64,000 nt of DNA from Clostridiales bacterium (GTDB lineage: Bacteria > Bacillota > Clostridia > Christensenellales > Aristaeellaceae), in assembly GCA_004554085.1 (NCBI GenBank), contig SFNY01000026.1, forward strand, positions 1-64,000. The letters are read 5' to 3'. The notes beneath the pieces are model-generated. The model had not been told where the DNA came from. It worked only from the letters and a program-made list of their open reading frames with translations, and did no database searches. Positions 33,347 to 40,367 of the stretch are shown here, piece after piece. Within the stretch, counting starts at the first letter, position 1, and each line of letters begins with the position of its first letter. The position numbers were made by a program, and so were the translations under genes.

Positions 33347-34240
33347 TCAGCTTTGCCTGCGGTACTGGGCGGGGGTGCAGCCGAACGCCCTGCGGAACAC
33401 CTTGCCGAAGTAGCTGGCGTCGGTGAAGCCGCAGGCGGCGGCGATCTCCGCGGCGCTCATGGCGCTCTCTCGCAGCAGGCGCGCGGCGGCATCGACCCGA
33501 TGGCGGGTCAGGTACTCGGTGGGGGTGATGTCCAGTGAGCGGGTGAAGCAGCGGAAGCACTCGCGCTCGCAGACCCCGGCGGCAGCGGCCACGTCGCGCA
33601 CACGAATGGGTTGAGCGAAGTTCTCGTGGATGAAGCTGAGCATGGCCTTCAGCCGCAGGCTGCTCTCCCGGGGCGCGCCGCCTCCCTGCAGCTCGGGCGC
33701 AGCCATGCGGTAGAGCAGCGCCCAGGCGGTGCACAGATGGGCGCAGACCTCCAGCTCGTAGCCCTCCGCATCCCCCTCGGCGGCTACGAAGGTGGCATTG
33801 AAGGCCGCGAGCACAGGCTGAGCGGCGGGATCCTGTGCGCGGAGGATGCGCGCGTTCAGGCTGGCGCAGCTTGCGATGGGCCCGATGTAGCGCCTTCCGA
33901 TCAGCCCCGCTCCGGAGAGCAGCACGCCGTCGAAGAGCTGGGTGTGGGTGCATCCGCAGTCGCTGCCGGGCGCGGCGATCACCTGGTGCAGCACGTTGGC
34001 GTTGACAAAGAAGCCGTCGCCCGCGTGCAGCAGCACGCTCTCCCGCTCCAGATCCAGCTCGACGTGGCCTCGGTGGATGACAGCGAACTCGAAGTAATCG
34101 TGCCAGTGCCACAGCGCGCCCCGGTTGGGATAGCGGGTCAGCTCGCCCTCCATGGCGGAGTAGGGGAAGTCCGGACTCTGGATGCGCACCAGCTCCCGCT
34201 GGCGCGGGGTCAATGGGACGCTGTCGGTATGCAGAATCAT
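33347..34240 (-). CDS. AraC-family transcriptional regulator
   Basis: A 297-residue regulator: N-terminal cupin sensor (about 20-130; LWHWHDYFEFAVIHRGHVEL and LLHAGDGFFVNANVLHQV are the conserved beta-barrel edges) and a C-terminal pair of helix-turn-helix motifs (about 200-297; FAQPIRVRDVAAAAGVCER and AEIAAACGFTDASYFGKVF, ending in CTPAQYR). Such proteins usually control sugar or stress genes near them; no obvious target operon adjoins. GGAGA precedes ATG 34240. Two tandem promoter-leader modules lie upstream. Confidence 0.88.
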   Translation of the reverse strand: MILHTDSVPLTPRQRELVRIQSPDFPYSAMEGELTRYPNRGALWHWHDYFEFAVIHRGHVELDLERESVLLHAGDGFFVNANVLHQVIAAPGSDCGCTHTQLFDGVLLSGAGLIGRRYIGPIASCASLNARILRAQDPAAQPVLAAFNATFVAAEGDAEGYELEVCAHLCTAWALLYRMAAPELQGGGAPRESSLRLKAMLSFIHENFAQPIRVRDVAAAAGVCERECFRCFTRSLDITPTEYLTRHRVDAAARLLRESAMSAAEIAAACGFTDASYFGKVFRRAFGCTPAQYRRQS

Positions 34241-34267
34241 GCGTTTTCTCCAAATGCTGTCGGTATT

Positions 34268-34354
34268 TTACCGGATCAGGTCGAGATTATCGCTTTTCTT
34301 TTCCTTGTATGTGCGGTATACTTCCATTATACCAGCTGCGCAGCCAAGGCGCAA
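34268..34354 (-). promoter_or_regulatory. Promoter-leader module 1 upstream of the AraC gene
   Basis: On the minus strand TTGCGC (34354-34349), 17-base spacer, TATAAT (34331-34326), then a conserved leader to CCGGTAA at 34268. The AraC start is 28 bp further. Module 2 at 34488-34574 aligns over all 87 positions without a gap. Confidence 0.7.
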
Positions 34355-34487
34355 GCGGGTGGATTCGGCGGCGCATCCGCTTGCGTCTACCGGATTTTCT
34401 TCAAAAAGGCGCGCACGATCTGTTTTCGCACTTTTCAGGCAGTGCGCGCCGCATTTTTTCGGGGATGCTACGGGATATGTCGGGATA

Positions 34488-34574
34488 TTACCGGAATACG
34501 TCGCGATTATCCCTTTTATTTTCGACAAATGTACAGTATAATTCCATTATGCCCGAATTGTGAGCAACGCGCAA
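34488..34574 (-). promoter_or_regulatory. Promoter-leader module 2 upstream of the AraC gene
   Basis: TTGCGC (34574-34569), 17-base spacer, CATAAT (34551-34546), then GGAATTATACTGTACATT and onward, ending in CCGGTAA at 34488. Exactly 220 bp from module 1. In one reading frame both modules begin with ATG inside the -10 box and end at the same TAA, giving 19-residue peptides MEVYRTYKEKK... and MELYCTFVENK..., but substitutions show no third-position preference. Confidence 0.6.
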
Positions 34575-34637
34575 GCGGGTGGCGCAGCATACCGGTTTGC
34601 CAGAACGAGCCCTTGCTGCGTGAATCTTCTTCAAAGA

Positions 34638-34679
34638 GGCGTCCCCTCCCTGTATACGCCCATACAGGAAGGGGACGCC
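34638..34679 (-). terminator. Terminator of the GNAT gene
   Basis: Stem GGCGTCCCCT-CC-CTGTAT / ATACAG-GA-AGGGGACGCC with a 6-base loop, 14 bp after the GNAT stop on the minus strand, followed by TCTTTGAAGA. Confidence 0.75.
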
Positions 34680-34692
34680 GATATTTGTACTT

Positions 34693-35151
34693 TTATGCCT
34701 TCGGAACACTGCCGTCCGGCACGTCCAGCACCATCTGGGCGTAGGGCAGGCGCTCGAAGTCCATGCTGCGGTAGAGCTTTTCGGCGCGGAGGTTGTCCGG
34801 CTCGATCTCCAGGCGGTAGCGCGCTGCGGGCAGCAGCGCCTGAAGGTTCTCAAACAACTCGTGTCCCAGCCCCCGGCCCCGGAATTCGGGCTTGATGTAG
34901 ACCTCGTCGATCCACACCGCAGGCCCTCCGGCCTCCTGGGAGTAGGTTCTGCACAGCAGGGCGTAGCCGGCAACCTCGCCGTCGGCCTCGAAGATCAGGC
35001 CCTGCATGTAGTCGCCGGAGCGCATCATCTCGTCGAAGCCGCGCACGAGGTAGCTGTCCGGCACGGGATGCATCACGGCGGGGGAGTGATAGAAATCGTG
35101 GGCCATGCGCAGGTAGGCTGCGCGGTCGGTTTCCTGAATTCTGCGGATCAT
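34693..35151 (-). CDS. GNAT-family N-acetyltransferase
   Basis: A 152-residue acetyltransferase. Motif A of the GNAT fold reads VYIKPEFRGRGLGHELFENL, with the R/Q-x-x-G-x-G/A acetyl-CoA loop (RGRGLG), and VWIDEVYI precedes it. LEIEPDNLRAEKLYRSMDFER is the usual C-terminal strand-helix. Substrate unknown. The start has only a modest AAGGGA site. It lies 24 bp after the HAD gene and is probably in one operon with it. Confidence 0.85.
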   Translation of the reverse strand: MIRRIQETDRAAYLRMAHDFYHSPAVMHPVPDSYLVRGFDEMMRSGDYMQGLIFEADGEVAGYALLCRTYSQEAGGPAVWIDEVYIKPEFRGRGLGHELFENLQALLPAARYRLEIEPDNLRAEKLYRSMDFERLPYAQMVLDVPDGSVPKA

Positions 35152-35175
35152 TTTATGGTTCCCTTCGATGAGATA

Positions 35176-36087
35176 TTATTCCACCTCGGCCTCGTCCTCG
35201 ATGCCGCCGCGCGTGGGGATGTTCAGCGGAACGAACTCGCCCCGGCGGCTGTGGGCGCGCTGCACCTGCAGGGCGTGCTCCACGGTCACGTCGTGGGAGG
35301 CGCGGATGCGGCGCATCAGCATGGTCACGATGCGCTCCATGTCGCTTCCGGCGCGATAGTCGGTCTCCACGGAGAAGTCCGCGCGGCCCTGCAGGAGCAG
35401 ATCGTCGGCCAGCTCGGTCTCTCCGGGCGGGTGCACCGCGATGGCGAAGCCGCCCTTCTGCTTGGTCATCTTCATGCAGGGCACGTCGGTCAAGCCGTCG
35501 GCGATGTAGATCATGTTGGAGAAGGGGATGCGGCGCTTGTACTCCGGGGTGAAGGCGTTCAGATCCCGGTCGTTGGTCACGTCCAGGATGCCCTTGTTGA
35601 TGCGGAACAGATACTGGGTCTTGGAGGTGTAGTTCACTGCCGAGCAGGGCCACACCGGAAGCCCCGATTCGTCGTAATAGAAGGACGCGGCGAAGATGGC
35701 CTTGAACTCGCGGCCGATGCGGCTGCCCTCGATGATCTCGGTCTGGCCGGAGGAGATGATGTAGTGCTCCACGTCCACGTCCAGGGTTTTACCGATCTCC
35801 CGGATGCGGCCGAACCAGTCCTCCACGCCGGGGAAGAACTCCACGCCCTTGCCCAGCTCGTGCAGCGCCTCGCGGGTCAGGCGCATGCTGCCCTTTGCCA
35901 TGCGCTGCATCAGATAGAGGTAGGTCAGCACGCCGTCCATCTGGTTCTCCTGGGTGAACCTCTGGCATGCACCCCAGAACTCATTTGGCTCCACGTTGAT
36001 GCCCGGCAGGAAGGTGTACTCCTGCATGTCCTTGGGGGACAGCGTCTTGTCAAAGTCGTAGATCAGTGCGACGATGGGCCTGGACAC
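35176..36087 (-). CDS. HAD-superfamily phosphatase
   Basis: A 303-residue haloacid dehalogenase-type hydrolase. Motif I DFDKTLSP (nucleophile and acid Asp), motif II IISSGQTEII (Ser-Gly), motif III Lys near KRRIPFSNM and motif IV YIADGLTDVPCMK are all present. The large insertion after motif I is predicted helical, as in class I HADs acting on phosphoserine-like or phosphocholine-like substrates, but the exact substrate cannot be read. GTG 36087 is used with GGGAGG upstream. The C-terminal 50 residues (DVTVEHALQVQRAHSRRGE...) fall outside the HAD core. Upstream of and likely co-transcribed with the GNAT gene. Confidence 0.82.
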   Translation of the reverse strand: MSRPIVALIYDFDKTLSPKDMQEYTFLPGINVEPNEFWGACQRFTQENQMDGVLTYLYLMQRMAKGSMRLTREALHELGKGVEFFPGVEDWFGRIREIGKTLDVDVEHYIISSGQTEIIEGSRIGREFKAIFAASFYYDESGLPVWPCSAVNYTSKTQYLFRINKGILDVTNDRDLNAFTPEYKRRIPFSNMIYIADGLTDVPCMKMTKQKGGFAIAVHPPGETELADDLLLQGRADFSVETDYRAGSDMERIVTMLMRRIRASHDVTVEHALQVQRAHSRRGEFVPLNIPTRGGIEDEAEVE

Positions 36088-36127
36088 GGTGAAAACCTCC
36101 CTTCACGGCGGCGAGGGCTGTTGAAAA

Positions 36128-36158
36128 ACGCGCGGGCGCACCGCATGCACGCCCGCGT
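36128..36158 (-). terminator. Terminator of the zinc-ribbon/peptidoglycan-binding gene
   Basis: Stem CGCGGGCG / CGCCCGCG with an 11-base loop, 25 bp after that gene's stop on the minus strand and followed by GTTTTTC. Confidence 0.75.
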
Positions 36159-36182
36159 GGGTTGAGCTTATGATCGGCCTGC

Positions 36183-37850
36183 TTACTGCACGGGCACGTC
36201 CTGCACGGGCGCGTCGGTGGCGGCGGCACCGTTCACCGGATTGGCCTGGATGGTCTCGATGGGCTGGATCAACTCAGGCTCCGGGGTCGATGCGGCGGAC
36301 GGCGTGGGCGAAGCCACGCCTGCGGCGTAGGGCGCGCTGTCGGAGAACAGCAGGGTCTGGGTGTTGCTGTCGGCGATGCCGCTGGCCTCGAGACCGGCGC
36401 GCTCCTGGAAGGCCTTCACAGCGGTCTGGGTCTTGCCGCCGAATGCGCCGTCGCGGTCGCTGTTCAGGTAGCCCAGCTGGTACAGGCGCTCCTGAAGCTT
36501 GAGCACGTCGTCGCTCTTGTCGCCCTTCTGCAGGATGGCGTAGGCCACGGGGGTCTGGGTGGGCTCAGGGGTCGAGCTCTGCACGGTGACCTTCTGGCCG
36601 CTGATGATGGCGGTCAGCTCGGCGGCGGACTTGGCGCTCTCCAGCTGCGTGATGGCGTTGCCGATGATCTGCCAGTTCGCCTCGGACTTGGACACGGCGT
36701 TTGCGTCGCCCACGGACATGGCGTCCATGGTGATGGCGCTGTAAATGCTGTCCTGAATGGTGGTCAGGGCGGAGAGGAAGGTCGCGTCGTTTGCGGCGGG
36801 CTCGGCGGGCATCAGCGCGTCGATCTCGGCCTGATCCTGGGTCAGTGCGTTGACCATGGCCAGCGTGCCGTCGGAGGTGTACTGGCCGATGCGCGCGTTG
36901 ATGTAGTCGCTCTGCACGTGGGACTTGATCAGCGCCACGCCCTGCTCATAGAAGGTATCGGTCACGCCCTCGATGGGTGCGGAGCTCTGGCTGCCGCGGA
37001 TGTAGCCGATCCACTTGATCGCGCCGAACACCACGGCGGCGACAACCACCAGCGCGATGAGGATCTTCACGATCTGGGACACGCCGAAGCGGCCGGCGCG
37101 GCGGTAATCCCCGTAGTCCGCATCGTCAATGTCGTCAAACACGCCCTCCTGCGGATCCTCCGCGTAGCCGTCGTAGGGGCGGTTCTCGTCATAGTCCCCG
37201 GCGTAATCCGCTTCCGGCTCTCCGGCGCGATCCTCCGGGCGCTCCTGATAATCGTCGTACACGGGCGCGGCGCCGCGGCGATGGCGGCCGCCCTTGCGGG
37301 ACTGGTCGTCCTCCAGCTTGCGGATGTACTCGCTCACGTCCCGGGAGATGCCCGCGCGTCCAGCGGACTGGATCGGGCGGCTGCGGAACTGGGAGAGGTC
37401 GATGGCCTCGTCGGGCTGCAGCTCCTCGTCGATGGCCTCCAGGGTATCCTGGGTGGCGCGGAAGATGGGCTCGCCCTCGGCGAAGGCGGCTTCACCGGCG
37501 GGGCGCTCCGGCTGCTCCGGTTCGGGTTCGGCTTCCGGCTCCGGCTCGGGCGACATGGCCGCGCGCACGTCCTTTCGCACGTTCTCGGGCATGGAGCCGC
37601 CCTCGTACACGGGCCGGTAGGTGGTGCGGCTGTCGGGCGCGCCGCCCTCCTGGGCCGCGTCGTCCATGCTGGTATAGGTGGTACGCGTATAGCCGTTCAG
37701 CGGCTCAAAGCTCGTCTGACCGGGCGCAATTGTAAACTGGGCAGAGGTATACGGGATGCCTCCGAAGCGGTTGTCGCCGATGGGCGCCTGGCAGCTCGGA
37801 CAGATCTGATCGTCCGGCCGGATGGTTTTCCCGCACTTCGAGCAAAACAT
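36183..37850 (-). CDS. Zinc-ribbon, single-pass membrane protein with C-terminal peptidoglycan-binding domain
   Basis: A 555-residue protein. An N-terminal zinc ribbon (MFCSKCGKTIRPDDQICPSC, two CxxC pairs) precedes a long acidic, Pro-rich cytoplasmic region to about residue 260, one transmembrane helix (about 263-285, IVKILIALVVVAAVVFGAI), an extracytoplasmic helical domain and, near 460-520, a PG_binding_1 domain (LKLQERLYQLGYLNSDRDG and FGGKTQTAVKAFQERAGLEA). The ending is Pro/Ala-rich. This layout suits a protein that links a cytoplasmic zinc-ribbon interaction module to the cell wall. GAGGAGG precedes ATG 37850. Monocistronic. Biological role unknown. Confidence 0.8.
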   Translation of the reverse strand: MFCSKCGKTIRPDDQICPSCQAPIGDNRFGGIPYTSAQFTIAPGQTSFEPLNGYTRTTYTSMDDAAQEGGAPDSRTTYRPVYEGGSMPENVRKDVRAAMSPEPEPEAEPEPEQPERPAGEAAFAEGEPIFRATQDTLEAIDEELQPDEAIDLSQFRSRPIQSAGRAGISRDVSEYIRKLEDDQSRKGGRHRRGAAPVYDDYQERPEDRAGEPEADYAGDYDENRPYDGYAEDPQEGVFDDIDDADYGDYRRAGRFGVSQIVKILIALVVVAAVVFGAIKWIGYIRGSQSSAPIEGVTDTFYEQGVALIKSHVQSDYINARIGQYTSDGTLAMVNALTQDQAEIDALMPAEPAANDATFLSALTTIQDSIYSAITMDAMSVGDANAVSKSEANWQIIGNAITQLESAKSAAELTAIISGQKVTVQSSTPEPTQTPVAYAILQKGDKSDDVLKLQERLYQLGYLNSDRDGAFGGKTQTAVKAFQERAGLEASGIADSNTQTLLFSDSAPYAAGVASPTPSAASTPEPELIQPIETIQANPVNGAAATDAPVQDVPVQ

Positions 37851-37903
37851 GCGATGTCCTCCTCTTTCGTTCCAGCGTTTGGATTAAGGCATATAAACAC
37901 ATA

Positions 37904-37934
37904 GAACCATTCTACCTTACATGATAGAATGGTT
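37904..37934. terminator. Inverted repeat after the Zn-hairpin membrane protein
   Basis: Perfect 11-bp stem GAACCATTCTA / TAGAATGGTTC with a 9-base loop between the two minus-strand genes. Lacks a strong T tract; may be a terminator or an operator for the gene starting at 37850. Confidence 0.5.
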
Positions 37935-38027
37935 CCATTTATACGTCAAGAATTTTATTGTGACTTTCCTTGGACAATTCCTGTCACAATCAAATAAGAA
38001 GGAATTCCGATGGATTCCGGCGTTGCG

Positions 38028-38630
38028 TCAGCCCGTGTACACCGGCGGATTGCAGTTCTTGCAGGCGCCCATGCCCTCGTTCATGGCCTCGCGGATGGTC
38101 AGTGCGCGGCGGTTGGACTGGGTGCCGCAGATCTCGGCGGCGTGGTAGTATTTCGCGTTGGAGTAGACCGAATACACGATGGTGTTCAGGATGGCCTCCT
38201 GCTCGGCGGCATGCTGGGCGGCGGCCTCCTCGTCGGTGAGGGGCTCCTGGGTGGCGGAAGCGGCGGCGTCGGCGGCCTGCTGCTGGGCCAGCAGCTGGTC
38301 GATGTTGGACAGCGCGGTCACGATGCCGTCATCCGGGGCGATGGTCACGGCCACGGGCAGGTGCGCCATGGGAGCCTCCTGGGGCAGCTCGGCTGTGGGC
38401 AGCAGGAGCGCCAGCAGCACCGCCATCTCCATGGTGGCCACGCAGCTGAGCAGCACGCGGCCGCGGGTGCGGAACACGCCCCTCCGCCACAGATAGGCGA
38501 TGCCGATGGGCGGCAGCAGCAGGGTCAGCAAGAGTCCCCCCAGCGCGCGATTGCTGCGGCGGGTCGGCTCCGGCGTGTCCATGTTGGGGGTGTAGGCCGA
38601 GCCGTGGGTGGCGGTGTTGCGTTCCTTCAT
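38028..38630 (-). CDS. Membrane protein with a C-terminal Cys/His zinc-hairpin
   Basis: A 200-residue protein. Two hydrophobic helices (about residues 25-48 and 58-80) follow a polar N-terminus; the outer part has a Gln/Ala-rich coiled coil and ends in a small module with KYYHAAEICG and MGACKNCNPPVY. The pattern H-x(4)-C-x(about 25)-C-x-x-C-NPP resembles the zinc-binding tail found in many secreted nucleases and transglycosylase-associated proteins of Clostridia (Ada-like motif). ATG 38630 replaces a longer frame because AAGGAA is 13 bases upstream. It begins 5 bp after the TSCPD gene stop, so is translationally close to it. Confidence 0.65.
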   Translation of the reverse strand: MKERNTATHGSAYTPNMDTPEPTRRSNRALGGLLLTLLLPPIGIAYLWRRGVFRTRGRVLLSCVATMEMAVLLALLLPTAELPQEAPMAHLPVAVTIAPDDGIVTALSNIDQLLAQQQAADAAASATQEPLTDEEAAAQHAAEQEAILNTIVYSVYSNAKYYHAAEICGTQSNRRALTIREAMNEGMGACKNCNPPVYTG

Positions 38631-38635
38631 GGGCT

Positions 38636-38890
38636 TCAGGCTTCCTTTCGCTGGGCCTTGAGCTGTTCGAGGGCGGTGGCCAGCTGATCCGGGCAGGACG
38701 TGCCTGCGCGACACTGGATGCCCTTGCACTTGGCGATCACGTCGTCGATCTTCATACCCTCCACCAGAATGGAGATGCCCTGGGTGTTGCCGTGGCAGCC
38801 GCCGATGAACTCCACGTGCTTGATGGTGTCCGCGTCGGCGTCGATCAGGATCATCTGGGAACAGGTTCCGCGAGTCTTGTATTTGAACAT
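38636..38890 (-). CDS. TSCPD-domain protein (TIGR03905-type)
   Basis: An 84-residue protein named for its motif TSCPDQLATAL near the end. It contains CSQMILIDADADTIKHVEF and GGCHGNTQGIS. The domain is related to the C-terminal part of class II ribonucleotide reductases and probably binds a metal or nucleotide through its Cys residues; stand-alone versions are common in Clostridia and uncharacterised. TAGGAGG precedes ATG 38890 and a consensus promoter lies just upstream. First gene of a two-gene unit with the zinc-hairpin membrane protein. Confidence 0.85.
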   Translation of the reverse strand: MFKYKTRGTCSQMILIDADADTIKHVEFIGGCHGNTQGISILVEGMKIDDVIAKCKGIQCRAGTSCPDQLATALEQLKAQRKEA

Positions 38891-38917
38891 GGTCAAACCT
38901 CCTATGAATTCACTGAT

Positions 38918-38946
38918 ATTATATACGGACGGCGCGGCAAAGTCAA
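38918..38946 (-). promoter_or_regulatory. Promoter of the TSCPD operon
   Basis: Minus strand TTGACT (38946-38941), 17-base spacer, TATAAT (38923-38918), 28 bp before the start. Confidence 0.85.
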
Positions 38947-38984
38947 GAATGGCCCGCAGGGCGCAGATTCTTGCGCGCCGGGGC

Positions 38985-39013
38985 TTGAAATTCTGTCGAA
39001 ATGGTTGTATCAT
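38985..39013 (+). promoter_or_regulatory. Promoter of the aldose epimerase gene
   Basis: TTGAAA (38985-38990), 17-base spacer, TATCAT (39008-39013), diverging from the TSCPD promoter 39 bp away. Confidence 0.65.
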
Positions 39014-39054
39014 GGTAATCGGAGATTTATGATTTTTCAGGAGGTTGAACATCT

Positions 39055-40128
39055 ATGAGCATAACCAGGACCAGCTTTGGCCGCCTTCCCGACGGCCGCG
39101 AGGCGGATCTGTACATTCTGAAGAACGTGGCGGGCGCGTCCGTGGAGATCACCAACTACGGCGGCATCCTGCGCGCCATCAATGTGCCGGACAAGAACGG
39201 CGAACTGGGCAACGTGCTGCTGGGCTACAAGGACGTGAGCGGCTACGAGCCCTGCTGCGGCTACCTGGGCGCGCTGATCGGCCGCGTGGGCAACCGCATC
39301 GCCAAGGGCGAGTGCACCGTGGAGTGTCAGGAGCTGCACCTGGCGAAGAACGAGGGCGGCAAGAACCATCTGCACGGCGGCAACCTGGGCTTCAACCGCA
39401 AGTTCTGGGACGCGACCCCCGTGGAGGGCATCTGCGAGGACAGCCTGATCCTGAAGCTCGTCTCCCCCGACGGCGAGGAGGGCTATCCGGGCACGCTGAA
39501 GGTCATGGTCACCTACACCTGGACCGATGAGAACGAGCTCATCATCCGCTATGAGGCCGTCTCCGACAAGGACACCCTCTGCAACCTGACCAACCACTCC
39601 TACTTCAATCTGGAGGGCGAGGGCAGCGGCACCGTTCTGGATCATACCTTCGAGATCAATGCCGACACCTTCACCGTGGGCGATTCCGAGCTGATCCCCA
39701 CCGGCGAACAGCGCGACGTCACCGGCACGCCCTTTGACTTCCGCAACGCCACCCGCCTGGGCGACGTGATCGCACAGACCGAGGAGAACGACCAGCTGCG
39801 CGCGGGTCACGGCGTGGATCACAACTTCAACATCAACGATCCCGAGGCCGGCCTGCGCTTTGCCGTCGAGGTCAACGCACCCGTCAGCGGCCGCGTGATG
39901 AACGTGTTCACCGACATGCCCGCCGTGCAGTTCTACGCCGGCTGCTGCCTCGACAGCATCCACGAGGGCTCCTGCGGACGCAAGTACGGCCGCTTCGAGG
40001 GCTTCTGCCTGGAGACCCAGTACGCCCCCGATTCCATCAACCATCCCAACTTCCCCGACAGCGTGCTCTACGCCGGCGAGAAGTACGACTACACCACGGT
40101 CTTCGCCTTCGACACCGTGGAGGAGTGA
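39055..40128 (+). CDS. galM: Aldose 1-epimerase
   Basis: Interconverts alpha and beta anomers of galactose or glucose. The 357-residue protein has the mutarotase active-site elements: GRVGNRIAKG, NHLHGGNLGFNRKFW (His-Gly-Gly), LTNHSYFNLEG (catalytic His) and late FCLETQYAPDSINHPNF, containing the catalytic Glu. Length is normal. GGAGG precedes ATG 39055. It stands alone, followed by an array of hairpins; other Leloir genes are not in the window. Confidence 0.93.
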   Translation: MSITRTSFGRLPDGREADLYILKNVAGASVEITNYGGILRAINVPDKNGELGNVLLGYKDVSGYEPCCGYLGALIGRVGNRIAKGECTVECQELHLAKNEGGKNHLHGGNLGFNRKFWDATPVEGICEDSLILKLVSPDGEEGYPGTLKVMVTYTWTDENELIIRYEAVSDKDTLCNLTNHSYFNLEGEGSGTVLDHTFEINADTFTVGDSELIPTGEQRDVTGTPFDFRNATRLGDVIAQTEENDQLRAGHGVDHNFNINDPEAGLRFAVEVNAPVSGRVMNVFTDMPAVQFYAGCCLDSIHEGSCGRKYGRFEGFCLETQYAPDSINHPNFPDSVLYAGEKYDYTTVFAFDTVEE

Positions 40129-40367
40129 GGGGGTTACGCTTAGGGGACGCTGTCCCCTAAGAACCCCTGCCAGGGGAAATGATTTCCCCTGGACCCCTCA
40201 ATATGGCGCGCAATGCGCGCTTGAGAAAATAATTATATAAAATTTCAGCGGCGCGCAGCGTCGCTATGCGGGGATTCTTAAGGGCATCATGCCCTTAAGC
40301 GGGGTTTCAGGGGCAGCGCCCCTGACGTTCCCCCGTCTCCCCCAGCAACGAGAGGAGTTTTTCAACC
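40129..40367. repeat. Array of five perfect hairpins between galM and gltX
   Basis: No gene. Five self-complementary stretches: CTTAGGGGACGCTGTCCCCTAAG broken here as CTTAGGGGAC / GTCCCCTAAG (40139-40161); CCAGGGGAAA / TTTCCCCTGG (40170-40192); GCGCGC / GCGCGC (40206-40220); CTTAAGGGCAT / ATGCCCTTAAG (40277-40299); CAGGGGC / GCCCCTG (40308-40324). An A/T-rich island (40226-40246) splits the array. All five have very short loops. Confidence 0.85.

Noticed and set aside
34268..34574. Two 19-residue peptides as genuine small genes
   Set aside because: The ATG lies within the -10 box, there is no ribosome-binding site and substitutions show no codon bias; kept as a promoter-leader observation.
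40139..40324. The hairpin array as a tRNA or riboswitch
   Set aside because: No cloverleaf with CCA end, no T-loop GTTCRA, and no conserved riboswitch core.
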